The translations under genes and the position numbers were made by a program. The notes below the pieces were generated by a model. It did no database searches, was not told the origin of the DNA, and saw only the letters and a list, made by a program, of their open reading frames with translations. This document shows positions 1 to 8,539 of a stretch of 64,000 bases of DNA, piece by piece. Numbering within the stretch: position 1 is the stretch's first letter; each line of letters starts with the position of its first letter. Origin of the DNA: Antrihabitans stalactiti (GTDB lineage Bacteria; Actinomycetota; Actinomycetes; Mycobacteriales; Mycobacteriaceae); assembly GCF_012932915.1 (NCBI RefSeq), contig NZ_VCQU01000012.1, positions 124,001 to 188,000 on the forward strand. Direction: 5' to 3'.

Positions 1-768
1 GTGGTCGGCGCGAATCGGGCGGACCGCCGTGCCGATGGCGAAGAACTCCGTGGTGTGGCCGCCCCACGTGTGGTTGTGCTGGGAGAGATTCACGCCGACG
101 ATGCCTTCGGCCTGCAGGCGTTCCGCTTCGCGTTGCATACGCTCCATCGCCAGCTCGCGGGCGTCGTAGAGCGCCTGCGTGAAGTCTGGAAGCTCGGTGT
201 TCTGGCCGATGTTGGCGACAACGTTGCCGAGCTTGCGATGGGCGACGTGATAAACGCAGGTACCCATGACCATGCCCAGCGGCATGTAGCCCGTTTGCAG
301 CAAGGTCCAGAAGTCTTGGCCCGAGAGGTCCGACGTGAAGGGCTGATTGCGGTTGTTGCGCCAATTACCGCCGTGCTCGGCTTTCACCGCGGTGCCGACG
401 GCGATGAACTCGGCAATGTCGGTGCCCCACTCCTTCAGCTCCACCTCGAGCCGGACCGCGACGATGCCGTCGGCGCCCAGGACGTTCGCCTCGGCCTCCA
501 TTCGGGTCATCGCCAACTCTCGTGCGTGATACATCGCCTGTGACAGAGTGCCGAGTTCCTGGTTCTTGCCCCACCGGCCGACCTGAATCCCCACGTGATA
601 CACCGACGAACCCAGTACCAGCCCGAGTGGGCGGAACCCGGCTTGGCGAACGAGCAAGAATTCGTTTACCGACAAGTCGGAGGTGAAGATCGAGCCCGGC
701 CGCCCAGGCTGCAACTCGGCGAGGCGCGCCATCGCGTCGGGTGGCAGGCCCATCTGGTTGGGTTCCAT
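1..768 (-). CDS. YbjQ/DUF74-type repeat protein, 3' end outside window
   Basis: The 256 visible residues begin MEPNQMGLPPDAM and run off the left edge, so the C-terminus is missing. The ATG follows AAAGGA at good spacing. Two copies of the YbjQ (DUF74, putative heavy-metal-binding) motif are visible: one with FTSDLSVNEFLLVRQAGF then PLGLVLGSSVYHVG, the other with FTSDLSGQDFWTLLQTGY then PLGMVMGTCVYHV. Members of this family form small oligomers of unknown function; no catalytic role can be given. It lies 19 bases after the paralogous gene at 788-1564 and is probably in one operon with it. Confidence 0.75.
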   Translation of the reverse strand, partial: MEPNQMGLPPDAMARLAELQPGRPGSIFTSDLSVNEFLLVRQAGFRPLGLVLGSSVYHVGIQVGRWGKNQELGTLSQAMYHARELAMTRMEAEANVLGADGIVAVRLEVELKEWGTDIAEFIAVGTAVKAEHGGNWRNNRNQPFTSDLSGQDFWTLLQTGYMPLGMVMGTCVYHVAHRKLGNVVANIGQNTELPDFTQALYDARELAMERMQREAERLQAEGIVGVNLSQHNHTWGGHTTEFFAIGTAVRPIRADH

Positions 769-787
769 CTCGAGTCCTTTCGACGGC

Positions 788-1564
788 TCAGGTCAGTCGC
801 ATGATCGGCAGCGGTGGTGGGCCGCCGACACCACCGCTGGTCCGAAATTGGGTGATTGCGGTGCCGATCATCAACGCCTCGGCGACGTGGTCGACCGTTT
901 CGTACTGCCCGGCGACGCACCGCCACTCGGTGTGGTTCAGGGTCGAGGTGCGCACGACGACGCCGGTTCCGCCCGAGCGCGCGCACTCGTCGGCGAGTTG
1001 AGCGCGGACGTGCTGGCGGGTGTATTGCACGAGAGCGGTGTACGCGGCGACTTCGTTGTTGACCCAGCTGTTGGCCGTTTGCTGTTGGGTGTTCCAGTCC
1101 TGGTGAATGACCATGACCGACAGTCCGAGCACCAAACCGGTCGGCACCCAGCCCGCCATCAGCAACTTCGCGAAGTCCTGGCCTGTGAGGTCCGACAGGA
1201 ACGGATGCCGTGGCCGCACGGTGCCGTCCGCACGGATAGCAGTCCCGATGGCTTGAAACTCGAGGCCACCCGCCGGGTAGGGACGAATCTCCAGCCGGAC
1301 AGCGACGACGCCGTCACCGCCCAACTGCGCGGATTCCTGCTGCATTCGCGACAACGCCAGCATGCGCGCGTCGTAGAGCGACTGCCGAATTCCCGTTGCT
1401 TCGACCACGCTCGCTCGGCCGTAGGACCGCCCGTAGCCGCAATAGCCGCCGGTGTAGCCGATTTGATAGACGCACGACCCCAGCACCAATCCGACCGGCG
1501 CGAAGCCGACCGAACGGATGGCGTGGTGTTCGTCGACGGTCAGGTCCGAGGTGAACGGCGTCAT
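788..1564 (-). CDS. YbjQ/DUF74-type repeat protein
   Basis: A 258-residue protein starting MTPFTSDLTVDEHHAI. It carries two YbjQ-like repeats, roughly residues 1-120 (FTSDLTVDEH, then PVGLVLGSCVYQIG) and 125-258 (FLSDLTGQDFAKLLMAGW, then PTGLVLGLSV). It is a paralogue of the downstream gene, so four copies of the domain lie in tandem. The start overlaps the stop of the preceding gene as ATGA, which suggests translational coupling. A longer start at 1657 is open but lies inside the upstream gene. Function is unknown; metal binding is a family-level guess only. Confidence 0.75.
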   Translation of the reverse strand: MTPFTSDLTVDEHHAIRSVGFAPVGLVLGSCVYQIGYTGGYCGYGRSYGRASVVEATGIRQSLYDARMLALSRMQQESAQLGGDGVVAVRLEIRPYPAGGLEFQAIGTAIRADGTVRPRHPFLSDLTGQDFAKLLMAGWVPTGLVLGLSVMVIHQDWNTQQQTANSWVNNEVAAYTALVQYTRQHVRAQLADECARSGGTGVVVRTSTLNHTEWRCVAGQYETVDHVAEALMIGTAITQFRTSGGVGGPPPLPIMRLT

Positions 1565-1965
1565 TGGCCGGGCAGGGTCAGCCGCGCCAACGCCGTTGCC
1601 GCTGCGGCATTCTGCTGCGCGAGGCCGGCCAGTGCGGCGGCTAGTCGATGCGACCACGCGTCCATCGCGACCGTATCGGTCTTGAGCACGATGCCACCGG
1701 ACTCGTGAATGATCTGCGCGATCGCCGGTTGCCCCACTCCCTTGCGGCGGATGACGAAGCGTTCGTCGCCCGCGGTTACCGACACACCGAGCACGGGCGC
1801 ATCTTCGCGGGTGCGCCCGAACAGCCCGGACTTCCGCTCGACCGAGACCACGTTGGCCGGCAGCGCCGACGAGAGGGTGTTCATCAGGAAGCCGGCGTAC
1901 AACGAGAGATCATCGCCGTCCATCCGCAGGCTCGCAGCCAGCGAGTTCAGGTCCCACTGAGTCAC
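1561..1965 (-). CDS. Conserved hypothetical protein upstream of YbjQ genes
   Basis: A 134-residue soluble protein with no signal peptide or membrane segment. I chose the GTG start (VTQWDLNSLAASLRM) because GGAGG lies just upstream; the open frame extends further to 2025. The middle resembles a small two-layer fold (APVLGVSVTAGDERFVIRR) and the C-terminus is an Ala-rich helix. It is the first gene of the three-gene operon running down to the left edge and overlaps the next gene by 4 bases. I do not recognise the family; co-transcription suggests a partner of the YbjQ proteins. Confidence 0.6.
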   Translation of the reverse strand: MTQWDLNSLAASLRMDGDDLSLYAGFLMNTLSSALPANVVSVERKSGLFGRTREDAPVLGVSVTAGDERFVIRRKGVGQPAIAQIIHESGGIVLKTDTVAMDAWSHRLAAALAGLAQQNAAAATALARLTLPGQ

Positions 1966-2149
1966 GTGTTCGCCTCCTTCTGCAGCTATCCCACGACGAT
2001 AGGACTCCGATCGGGTGCCGCGCACTCGAACGTGGGCGACGCGTCCGGGATGTCGGAATCTGCCCGCTATCAGGCGCGATGAGTTTCCGGTCTCGTCTCG
2101 GTATGTACTCGCGAACCGCTTTTCGACGGACGACTACCGGAGGTTGACG

Positions 2150-3553
2150 ATGGAAACGAAACAGCGCTGGGTGCTTGGCCTGACGTCGCTGGCGTCGTTG
2201 ATGGTGATGCTCGACATGCTTGTCGTGACGACGGCGCTACGCGAGATCCAGCGCGATCTCGGCGCATCGCTTGCGGACCTCGAATGGACCATCAGCGCCT
2301 ACACCCTCACGTTTGCGGTACTGCTGATGACGGGCGCAGCACTCGGCGACCGTTTCGGCCGACGTCGGGTCGTAAACGCAGGAATCGCAGTGTTCACGCT
2401 GGCATCGGTGGGTTGTGCGCTGGCTCCCGATACCGCGTGGCTGATCGCCGACCGAGCCGTCCAAGGAGCCGGATCGGCGTTGATCATGCCGAACGCCATG
2501 GCGTTGCTCAGTGCGGCGTTTGCGCCGCAGCACCGTGCACGAGCCCTCGGGATCTTCTCCAGCATCACCGGCCTGGCTACCTTGGGCGGTCCACTTGTCG
2601 GCGGTGCCGTTGTGGAAGGGCTTGCCTGGCAATGGATCTTCTGGCTCAGCGTGCCGATCGGCCTACTCCTCGTTCCCCTCGTTCGAGCACACATCACTGA
2701 AAGCGAGCGCGTCGACTCGCGGCTCGACGGTCGCGGACTTGTGCTGGTGTCTGGTGCAGCATTCGGCGTCGTGTGGGGCTTGATTCGCGGCAATGCCGCA
2801 GGTTGGACCAGTGCGGAGGTCGTCGCGTCACTCGTCACGGGCATCGTGTTCGGGGCAGCGTTCGTTGCGTGGGAGCGCCACGCGATCGCACCGATGATCC
2901 CGCTCGAATACTTTCGGATTCGGGCGTTTTCGGCGGGCAACCTCGCCGCGTTTCTGCTGTACGGCTCGGTATTCGGCACGGCCTTCTTCCTAGCCCAGTT
3001 CTTGCAGGTCGCATTGCTTTCCAGCCCACTCGAAGCCGGCCTGCAGATGTTGCCGTGGACGGTCACGCTGTTCGTCGTCGCACCGGTCGCCGGTGCGAAG
3101 GTCCGTCGGTACGGCGAGCGGCCGTTCATCGTCGGCGGCCTCGCATTGCAGGCGCTCGGGTTCGGCTTGATCGGGGTTCTCGCCGAGCCGGACGTCGCCT
3201 ACTCGTCGCTGATCGTGCCGATGATGATCGCTGGCATCGGTGTATCGGCAGCAATGCCTGCGGCTCAGAATGCTGTGCTCGGCGCAGTTCCGCCCACCGC
3301 CGTCGGCAAGGCCGCCGGGACCGTGAACGTCATGCGTCAACTAGGTGGCACCTTCGGCATAGCGGTCCTTGCCGCGGTGTTTGCCCACGTCGGTGGGTAC
3401 TCGACCCCCTCGACGATGAGTGCGGGGTTTGGCGCCGCACTGTACATCGCGGCAGTTCTTTCGCTGTCCGGTGCGATCATCGGGTTGGGAACGGACGCGC
3501 GGCGTCGGGCGGTCGCCGCCGTGCCCGCCGTTTCCGAACCGGCGCGGGCATGA
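2150..3553 (+). CDS. MFS multidrug-type exporter (DHA2/EmrB-QacA family)
   Basis: A 467-residue major facilitator with about 14 hydrophobic segments, as expected for proton-driven DHA2 drug exporters of the cytoplasmic membrane. Motif A after TM2 is GDRFGRRRVVNAG, and DMLVVTTALREIQ in TM1 is typical of the family. The ATG at 2150 follows CCGGAGG; an in-frame upstream extension has no comparable RBS. It is divergent from the YbjQ operon and overlaps or abuts the sigma factor gene downstream, suggesting joint expression. The substrate cannot be read from sequence. Confidence 0.88.
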   Translation: METKQRWVLGLTSLASLMVMLDMLVVTTALREIQRDLGASLADLEWTISAYTLTFAVLLMTGAALGDRFGRRRVVNAGIAVFTLASVGCALAPDTAWLIADRAVQGAGSALIMPNAMALLSAAFAPQHRARALGIFSSITGLATLGGPLVGGAVVEGLAWQWIFWLSVPIGLLLVPLVRAHITESERVDSRLDGRGLVLVSGAAFGVVWGLIRGNAAGWTSAEVVASLVTGIVFGAAFVAWERHAIAPMIPLEYFRIRAFSAGNLAAFLLYGSVFGTAFFLAQFLQVALLSSPLEAGLQMLPWTVTLFVVAPVAGAKVRRYGERPFIVGGLALQALGFGLIGVLAEPDVAYSSLIVPMMIAGIGVSAAMPAAQNAVLGAVPPTAVGKAAGTVNVMRQLGGTFGIAVLAAVFAHVGGYSTPSTMSAGFGAALYIAAVLSLSGAIIGLGTDARRRAVAAVPAVSEPARA

Positions 3554-3567
3554 TGGGGCGCGCAACC

Positions 3568-4560
3568 ATGACGACCAGTGAGGCAACCAGGGTGAGCACC
3601 CTAGAGGACGAATTCGCAACGGCCACCGACCCATTCCGGCGGGAGCTGCTCGCACACTGCTACCGGATGCTCGGGTCGACCCACGACGCGGAGGATCTCG
3701 TGCAGGAAACCCTCCTGCGCGCGTGGCGAGCATTCGACCGGTTCGACGAGAGGAAAGCAACCATGCGTACGTGGCTCCATCGCATTGCGACCAACGCGTG
3801 CCTGACCGCCCTCGACCACCGCAGCCGCCGTGTCCTGCCGTCCGGGTTGGGCGGTCCGAGCCACGACGTGGGGGAGTGGCCGCTGCAACGGCGCCCGGAG
3901 ATCGACTGGATCGAGCCGCTCCCGCAGGCGGTGTACGCCCCGACCGAGAGCGATCCCGCGGCAATTGTCGCGTCGCGCAACAGTGTTCGCTTGGCCTTCA
4001 TCGCCGCGCTGCAGACCTTGCCGCCGCGCCAACGAGCCGTCCTGCTGCTGCGCGACGTGCTTGCTTGGTCCGCGGCCGAGGTTGCCGAAGCGCTCGACAC
4101 CTCGACGGCTGCGGTGAACAGCACGCTGCAACGCGCTCGTGCCGAGCTGAAAGACGGCACTCCCGCCGAAGACGACGTGGTCGAACCGGAGGACCTGCTC
4201 AGCCGCGACCTGGTCGACCGCTACGTCACACTCCTCGAGACCGCCGACGTCGCCGGCCTCGAGCAGTTGCTGCGAGACGATGCGATCCTCGAGATGCCGC
4301 CCATTCCGAATTGGTACGTCGGCGCGGACGCCATCGTCACCTTCATCGCGCGAATCTTCGCAGTACGTGGCGCTTTTCGAGTCCGTCGTATCGAGGCGAA
4401 CGGCCAGCCGGCCGCCGCGGTCTACGCCAGAGCCGACGATGGCAGCTATTGCGCGCATTCGATTCAGGTCTTCACCGTCACCTCCACCGGTATCGCCAAG
4501 GTGGTCGTTTTCCAGGATCCGACGCTCTTCGAGGGCTTCGGACTACAGCCGACTGCCTAG
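3568..4560 (+). CDS. ECF RNA polymerase sigma factor with C-terminal SnoaL-like domain (SigG/SigX5 type)
   Basis: A 330-residue sigma-70 factor. Region 2 includes FRRELLAHCYRMLGSTHDAEDLVQETLLRAW and region 4 includes LPPRQRAVLLLRDVLAWSAAEVAEAL; the linker LPSGLGGPS is typical of the SigG/SigX5 class. After about residue 200 there is a SnoaL/NTF2-like domain that in related ECF factors modulates activity in place of a separate anti-sigma factor. No anti-sigma gene is adjacent. An earlier ATG at 3550 would overlap the MFS stop as ATGA and would couple the two genes, so the exact start is uncertain. The target promoters are not visible. Confidence 0.85.
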   Translation: MTTSEATRVSTLEDEFATATDPFRRELLAHCYRMLGSTHDAEDLVQETLLRAWRAFDRFDERKATMRTWLHRIATNACLTALDHRSRRVLPSGLGGPSHDVGEWPLQRRPEIDWIEPLPQAVYAPTESDPAAIVASRNSVRLAFIAALQTLPPRQRAVLLLRDVLAWSAAEVAEALDTSTAAVNSTLQRARAELKDGTPAEDDVVEPEDLLSRDLVDRYVTLLETADVAGLEQLLRDDAILEMPPIPNWYVGADAIVTFIARIFAVRGAFRVRRIEANGQPAAAVYARADDGSYCAHSIQVFTVTSTGIAKVVVFQDPTLFEGFGLQPTA

Positions 4561-4579
4561 GTCCGCATATCGTTGCCGT

Positions 4580-4960
4580 ATGACCAACGGATTCGGCGAC
4601 CTGGCCAAGGCTCAGTACATCTCGCTCACCACCTTCAAGAAGGACGGCACCCCACGTGCCACGCCCGTCTGGTTCGCCCAGGATGGCGAAAAGCTGGTCG
4701 TGTGGTCCGAGACCAACGCATGGAAGGTCAAGCGCGCGCGTCGCAATCCCGATGTGCTGGTGCAGAAGTGCGACATGCGCGGCAAGACGACCGGTGAGGT
4801 TGCCAAGGGATCGGCCGAGGTGCTCGACGAGCAGGCTTCCGAGCGCGTACGCCAGCTGATCATGAAGAAGTACGGCATCATCGGCTTGCTCACCGTCAAG
4901 TTCAGCACCCTCCGTCGCGGCAAGAACGGCACCATCGGGATTGCGATCGCGCCCGCCTAA
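4580..4960 (+). CDS. PPOX-class F420/FMN-dependent oxidoreductase-like protein
   Basis: A 126-residue split-barrel flavin/deazaflavin protein. The N-terminal pattern AQYISLTTFKKDGTPRATPVWF, followed by LVVWSETNAWKVKRARRNP, matches the PPOX-class group common in actinobacteria that use F420 or FMN. Length agrees with the family. It starts 20 bases after the sigma factor gene on the same strand and ends with a 4-base convergent overlap with the gene at 4957-5643. Substrate unknown. Confidence 0.82.
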   Translation: MTNGFGDLAKAQYISLTTFKKDGTPRATPVWFAQDGEKLVVWSETNAWKVKRARRNPDVLVQKCDMRGKTTGEVAKGSAEVLDEQASERVRQLIMKKYGIIGLLTVKFSTLRRGKNGTIGIAIAPA

Positions 4961-5643
4961 CGGAGGGTTCGTTTCGACTCGAAGCGCCAGATGGCGTATT
5001 CGAGGAGCTCGGTGTCCAGCTCCGAGCAGGCGGCGGCTTCGGCCACCAACGCGGCGACCGCGTCGTCCGGCAGTTCGGTCTCCCACAACCCCACCGCGTT
5101 GCAGACGTACCTGCTGACCAGATGATCAGCGGGCCCCGGCACCCCGGCGAGCATCACGACGTAGCTCCACGTCAGCCCGGACCGCTGACCCGGCACGGCT
5201 TTCCACGCCACCTCGGCCGCGTCGAGCGTCGCGGTGTCCGCCGAGCGGAACTGTTCGGCGGTATCGATGCCCAGTTCGAGCAACGCCCGCGCTGCATCGG
5301 CAATGGCGGCCGCCTTTAGCGGAGCGTTTGCCGAGGTCGATGTCGGTTTGCGATTGCCGATGCGGTCCGCCCACTGCTCCGGACCGCCCACCTCGTCGAA
5401 GGTGGCGAGCAGAACGGTCGCTGAGTCGTCTGCGGCATCGCCACCTTGCTCGGCGCGATAGGCGCGATAGCGATCGAGGATCTTCTCAACCGAGGTGTAG
5501 TGCGATCTGGTCGACGCGATCGCGTCGATGATGCACAGCGCCAGCGAGCGGCGGTATTCGTCCGGCGCCGGCCACTGGCTCGGCTCGCCGAGATCGTCGG
5601 CGAACCCGGCGAGCAGGACATCGACTCGGTCGTTGGTAATCAT
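4957..5643 (-). CDS. Conserved hypothetical protein, possibly HhH-GPD-like
   Basis: A 228-residue soluble protein. The ATG at 5643 follows AAGGGGG and is preferred over an upstream in-frame start at 5688. The C-terminal half contains WKAVPGQRSGLTWSYVVMLAG followed by a HLVSRYV segment, which recalls the helix-hairpin-helix part of HhH-GPD base-excision enzymes, but I do not see a convincing catalytic Lys/Asp pair, so this is a fold-level suggestion. It is transcribed towards the PPOX gene and away from the palindrome at 5715-5756. Confidence 0.55.
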   Translation of the reverse strand: MITNDRVDVLLAGFADDLGEPSQWPAPDEYRRSLALCIIDAIASTRSHYTSVEKILDRYRAYRAEQGGDAADDSATVLLATFDEVGGPEQWADRIGNRKPTSTSANAPLKAAAIADAARALLELGIDTAEQFRSADTATLDAAEVAWKAVPGQRSGLTWSYVVMLAGVPGPADHLVSRYVCNAVGLWETELPDDAVAALVAEAAACSELDTELLEYAIWRFESKRTLR

Positions 5644-5714
5644 TTCGAACCCCCTTGAAACGCTGCGTAACCTGACTTTTCGAGGCAATCAGCGCCCACC
5701 GACAAATAAGCTCT

Positions 5715-5756
5715 CGTGAGTCTTTTGCGAGTCCCTAGACTCCAAAAAGACTCACG
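5715..5756. repeat. REP-like palindrome, copy A1
   Basis: Arms of 19 bases (CGTGAGTCTTTTGCGAGTC and GACTCCAAAAAGACTCACG) flank a 4-base CCTA loop with two mismatches. The same element recurs as a perfect copy at 26576-26625. This copy lies between two divergent gene starts, so a terminator role alone does not explain it. Confidence 0.75.
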
Positions 5757-5798
5757 ACCCCTTGACCCTCACCCTGTGTCAGCCCGTAGACCTGAGCC

Positions 5799-7178
5799 AT
5801 GACCGACGTACTGAAGTCCTCTGCCACCGAGGCTGCCGCGATGATTCGGCGCAAGGAAATCTCCTCGCGGGAGCTGACCGAGGCCCTCTTCGCTCACATC
5901 GACGAGACGAACCCGGGGATCAATGCCGTCATCGCGTTCCGTCGCGACGAGGCAATGAACGAGGCCGCTGCCGCCGACGACGCACTCGCCCGCGGCGATG
6001 ACGTCGGACCGCTGCACGGTGTCCCGATGACTATCAAGGAGAGCTTCGACGTCGCCGGTCTGCACACGACGTGGGGCAATCCCGAGTTCGCCGACCCTGT
6101 GGCACAAGAAGACTCGACCGTGGTCGCACGGCTGCGCCAGGCCGGTGCGATCATCATCGGCAAGTCGAACGTGGCGTTCATGTTGTCGGACATCCAAACC
6201 GCGAACCCGCTGTTCGGCGTGACCAACAACCCCGCAGACCGCGCGCGGACACCCGGCGGGTCCAGCGGCGGCGCGGCAGCTGCACTCGCGTCGGGCATGA
6301 CGTTCTTGGAATACGGCACGGACCTGTCGGGCTCGATCCGCACCCCCGCGTCGTTCTGCGGCGTCTACGGACTTCGCCCCACCGCCGAGACCGTTCCGCC
6401 TACCGGAATGGCCCCGCCCGGACCGCCCGGTGTCCCGGTCGCAATGACGGGCCTGACGGCGGTAGGACCGCTCGCTCGCACAGCTGCGGACCTTCGGCTC
6501 GCGCTCCAGGTCACCGCCGGACCGGAAGGGCCCGAGGCCAAGGCGTTGACGTGGCGCTTGCCCGCGCCGCGGCACCGAGACCTCGCCGATTTCCGCATCC
6601 GGTTCGTCCTCGACGATCCGACTGCGCCGGTCAGCGGTGAGGTCGTCGACGCGCTCTCGAACACGATCGACGCCATCACAGCCGCAGGAGCAACAGTCGT
6701 CGAAGGCTGGCCCGACGGCATGGACCCGGCAGCGCAGTTCAGGGACTTCGGCTTTCACCTGGACGCCTTCTTCGCACTCCAGGGCGACGGCGCGCTCAGT
6801 CACAAGGCTTTCATCGAAGCCGACAACCGGCGCATGGAAACTCGCGCCGCGTGGGCCAGGTCCTTCGACGACGTCGACGTCTTCCTCTGCCCGACGAACA
6901 GCACGCCCGCGTTCCCGCACGACGAGCGGCCTTTCGACGAGCGCACCTTCGACACGACGAACGGTCCGCGGCGTTATCACGAGCAGTTCTTCTGGACCTC
7001 GCACGCAAGCCTTTCGGGGCTGCCCGCCGCGTCCGCGCCGATCGGCACCACTCCGAGCGGCCTTCCGGTCGGCATGCAGATCATCGGCCCGCATTTCGAG
7101 GACGATACGGTCCTGACGTTCGCCGAAACCGTGCGTGAATTTAACCCCTCTGGGGGTGAGACGCGCGCACGGGGTTAG
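5799..7178 (+). CDS. Amidase (amidase-signature family)
   Basis: A 459-residue amidase that would hydrolyse a C-N bond of a carboxamide in the cytoplasm; the substrate is unknown. The Ser-cis-Ser-Lys triad fits Lys80 (PMTIKESFDV), Ser155 in TPGGSSGG and Ser179 in GTDLSGSIRTP, with the usual 24-residue gap between the two serines. Two positions in the classical signature deviate: Glu171 where a small residue is usual, and Ser177 where Gly/Ala is usual. The last residues (REFNPSGGETRARG) and the stop codon region fall in a palindromic repeat, so the C-terminus appears remodelled by it. Confidence 0.87.
   Translation: MTDVLKSSATEAAAMIRRKEISSRELTEALFAHIDETNPGINAVIAFRRDEAMNEAAAADDALARGDDVGPLHGVPMTIKESFDVAGLHTTWGNPEFADPVAQEDSTVVARLRQAGAIIIGKSNVAFMLSDIQTANPLFGVTNNPADRARTPGGSSGGAAAALASGMTFLEYGTDLSGSIRTPASFCGVYGLRPTAETVPPTGMAPPGPPGVPVAMTGLTAVGPLARTAADLRLALQVTAGPEGPEAKALTWRLPAPRHRDLADFRIRFVLDDPTAPVSGEVVDALSNTIDAITAAGATVVEGWPDGMDPAAQFRDFGFHLDAFFALQGDGALSHKAFIEADNRRMETRAAWARSFDDVDVFLCPTNSTPAFPHDERPFDERTFDTTNGPRRYHEQFFWTSHASLSGLPAASAPIGTTPSGLPVGMQIIGPHFEDDTVLTFAETVREFNPSGGETRARG
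7131..7170. repeat. REP-like palindrome, copy B1, inside amidase 3' end
   Basis: The left arm GTGCGTGAATTTAACCCC, loop TCTG and right arm GGGGTGAGACGCGCGCAC have the same 18-4-18 layout as the perfect copy at 37415-37454, but the right arm is degenerate. The element lies in the last codons of the amidase gene, six bases before its TAG. Confidence 0.65.
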
Positions 7179-8539
7179 GTGGCTTTGCTGACCGAGGACA
7201 TGTGAAAGTCAGGGATTCGCAAGGGCGGCATGGCCGTTCGGGTGAACCAGTCCTTCATCTCGCGAGGCAAGGTGGGCAGCGTGGCCCCCGCCTCGGTCAC
7301 CCGCCGAAGCAGGTCGAGTGGACTTTCGTTGAACCGGAAGTTGTTGACCGCGCCGCGGACCTCGCCGTCCTCGATGAGGTACACGCCATCGCGGGTGAGT
7401 CCGGTCAGCAACAGCGACGCCGGATCGACCTCGCGGATGTACCAGAGCGTCGTCAGGAGCAGGCCGCGTTCGGTGCGGGCGACCATCTCCTCGATCGTGG
7501 CATCGGAACCGCCTGTCAGCAGCAAATTTTCGCCGGGGACCGCAACCTCGGCGCCGAATTCCTGTGCCGCAGCACGCGGATAGGAGAGTGCGTTGATGAC
7601 GCCGTTGCGGATCCAATCGACGCGGCCCAGGTGCAGACCGTTGTCGAACACCGACACCGAATCGTCCGACGACGCCGTCGCGAGAAACGGCGAGTGCTCC
7701 AGGCCCGGCGCCGCGGGATCGGAAAACAAGGTCAGCGGCAGGTCGGTCAACTTCTCGCCGAGCCGCGTACCGCCGGGGCGTGACAACGCGTTGTGGCCCT
7801 CTTCGGCGCCCCGGCCTTCCATCGTCCAGACCAGGTAGAGCATCAAGTCGGCCACGGTCGACGGCGGCAGGAGCGTCTCGTAGCGCCCCGCGGGAAGGTC
7901 GAAGTGTGTAGCGGACCAGTCGAGGCGTTGCGACAGGTCGGCGAGCAGCGCCGAGACGGCAATGTCGGTGAAATCCTTTGTGGCCGAACCGACCCAGGCG
8001 CTGGCGTCGGCGCCACGCTTGCCGTTGATCTCGACCGATCCGGTCGGCAGCACGAACCGTCGCCGCAAGCCTGACGACGACGCGAGCCAGGTGCTGTCCA
8101 CTTGGTGGTGTGCGAACCCGAACAACCGGTCGGCACTGTCGAAGCCGGCCGCCAAATCGTCAGTGAGCGAGGCGAAGACGCTGACGTCGGTGGCGCCGGG
8201 CTCGTCGGTCCAGCCGTCAGGCGCTCCGTCGTCGCCCAGAAGTGCCATTGCGTCGCTCGCAGGCTCCGCCGTGTCAGCCGCTGCCGCGCTTGCCGCGACG
8301 ACGGCGGCGATGTCGTCGGGATCCACGCTGCTCGAGGTCATGCTGCCGACGCGAGCGGTTGTGCCGTCGCGCACGATCGACAGCACGGTCCAGGTGCGCG
8401 ACGACGACACTCCGTTCGTCGTCATGGAATTGTTTGCCCAGCGCAGCGATGCCTCGTGCTGGTCGGTGACAATCACGATCGTCTCGTCCGAACGCGATTG
8501 GGCCAGTACCCGTTCGGTCAATTCGTGGGCTGGAATCAC
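7175..8539 (-). CDS. tldE: TldE/PmbA-type metallopeptidase subunit
   Basis: A 454-residue partner of TldD. TldD/TldE form a heterodimeric, mainly cytoplasmic zinc protease that degrades unfolded peptides and matures some peptide natural products. TldE lacks the HExxxH motif, as here, and shapes the peptide-binding channel. The GTG start (VIPAHELTERVLAQ) overlaps the tldD stop as GTGA and has GGAGG upstream. Downstream it meets the amidase gene in a 4-base convergent overlap. The actual substrate is unknown. Confidence 0.85.
   Translation of the reverse strand: MIPAHELTERVLAQSRSDETIVIVTDQHEASLRWANNSMTTNGVSSSRTWTVLSIVRDGTTARVGSMTSSSVDPDDIAAVVAASAAAADTAEPASDAMALLGDDGAPDGWTDEPGATDVSVFASLTDDLAAGFDSADRLFGFAHHQVDSTWLASSSGLRRRFVLPTGSVEINGKRGADASAWVGSATKDFTDIAVSALLADLSQRLDWSATHFDLPAGRYETLLPPSTVADLMLYLVWTMEGRGAEEGHNALSRPGGTRLGEKLTDLPLTLFSDPAAPGLEHSPFLATASSDDSVSVFDNGLHLGRVDWIRNGVINALSYPRAAAQEFGAEVAVPGENLLLTGGSDATIEEMVARTERGLLLTTLWYIREVDPASLLLTGLTRDGVYLIEDGEVRGAVNNFRFNESPLDLLRRVTEAGATLPTLPREMKDWFTRTAMPPLRIPDFHMSSVSKAT

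Noticed and set aside
2773-3567. Upstream extension of the sigma factor frame into the MFS gene
   Set aside because: The extension is Arg-rich frame-shadow sequence of the MFS gene; sigma region 2 begins only about 35 residues after position 3568.
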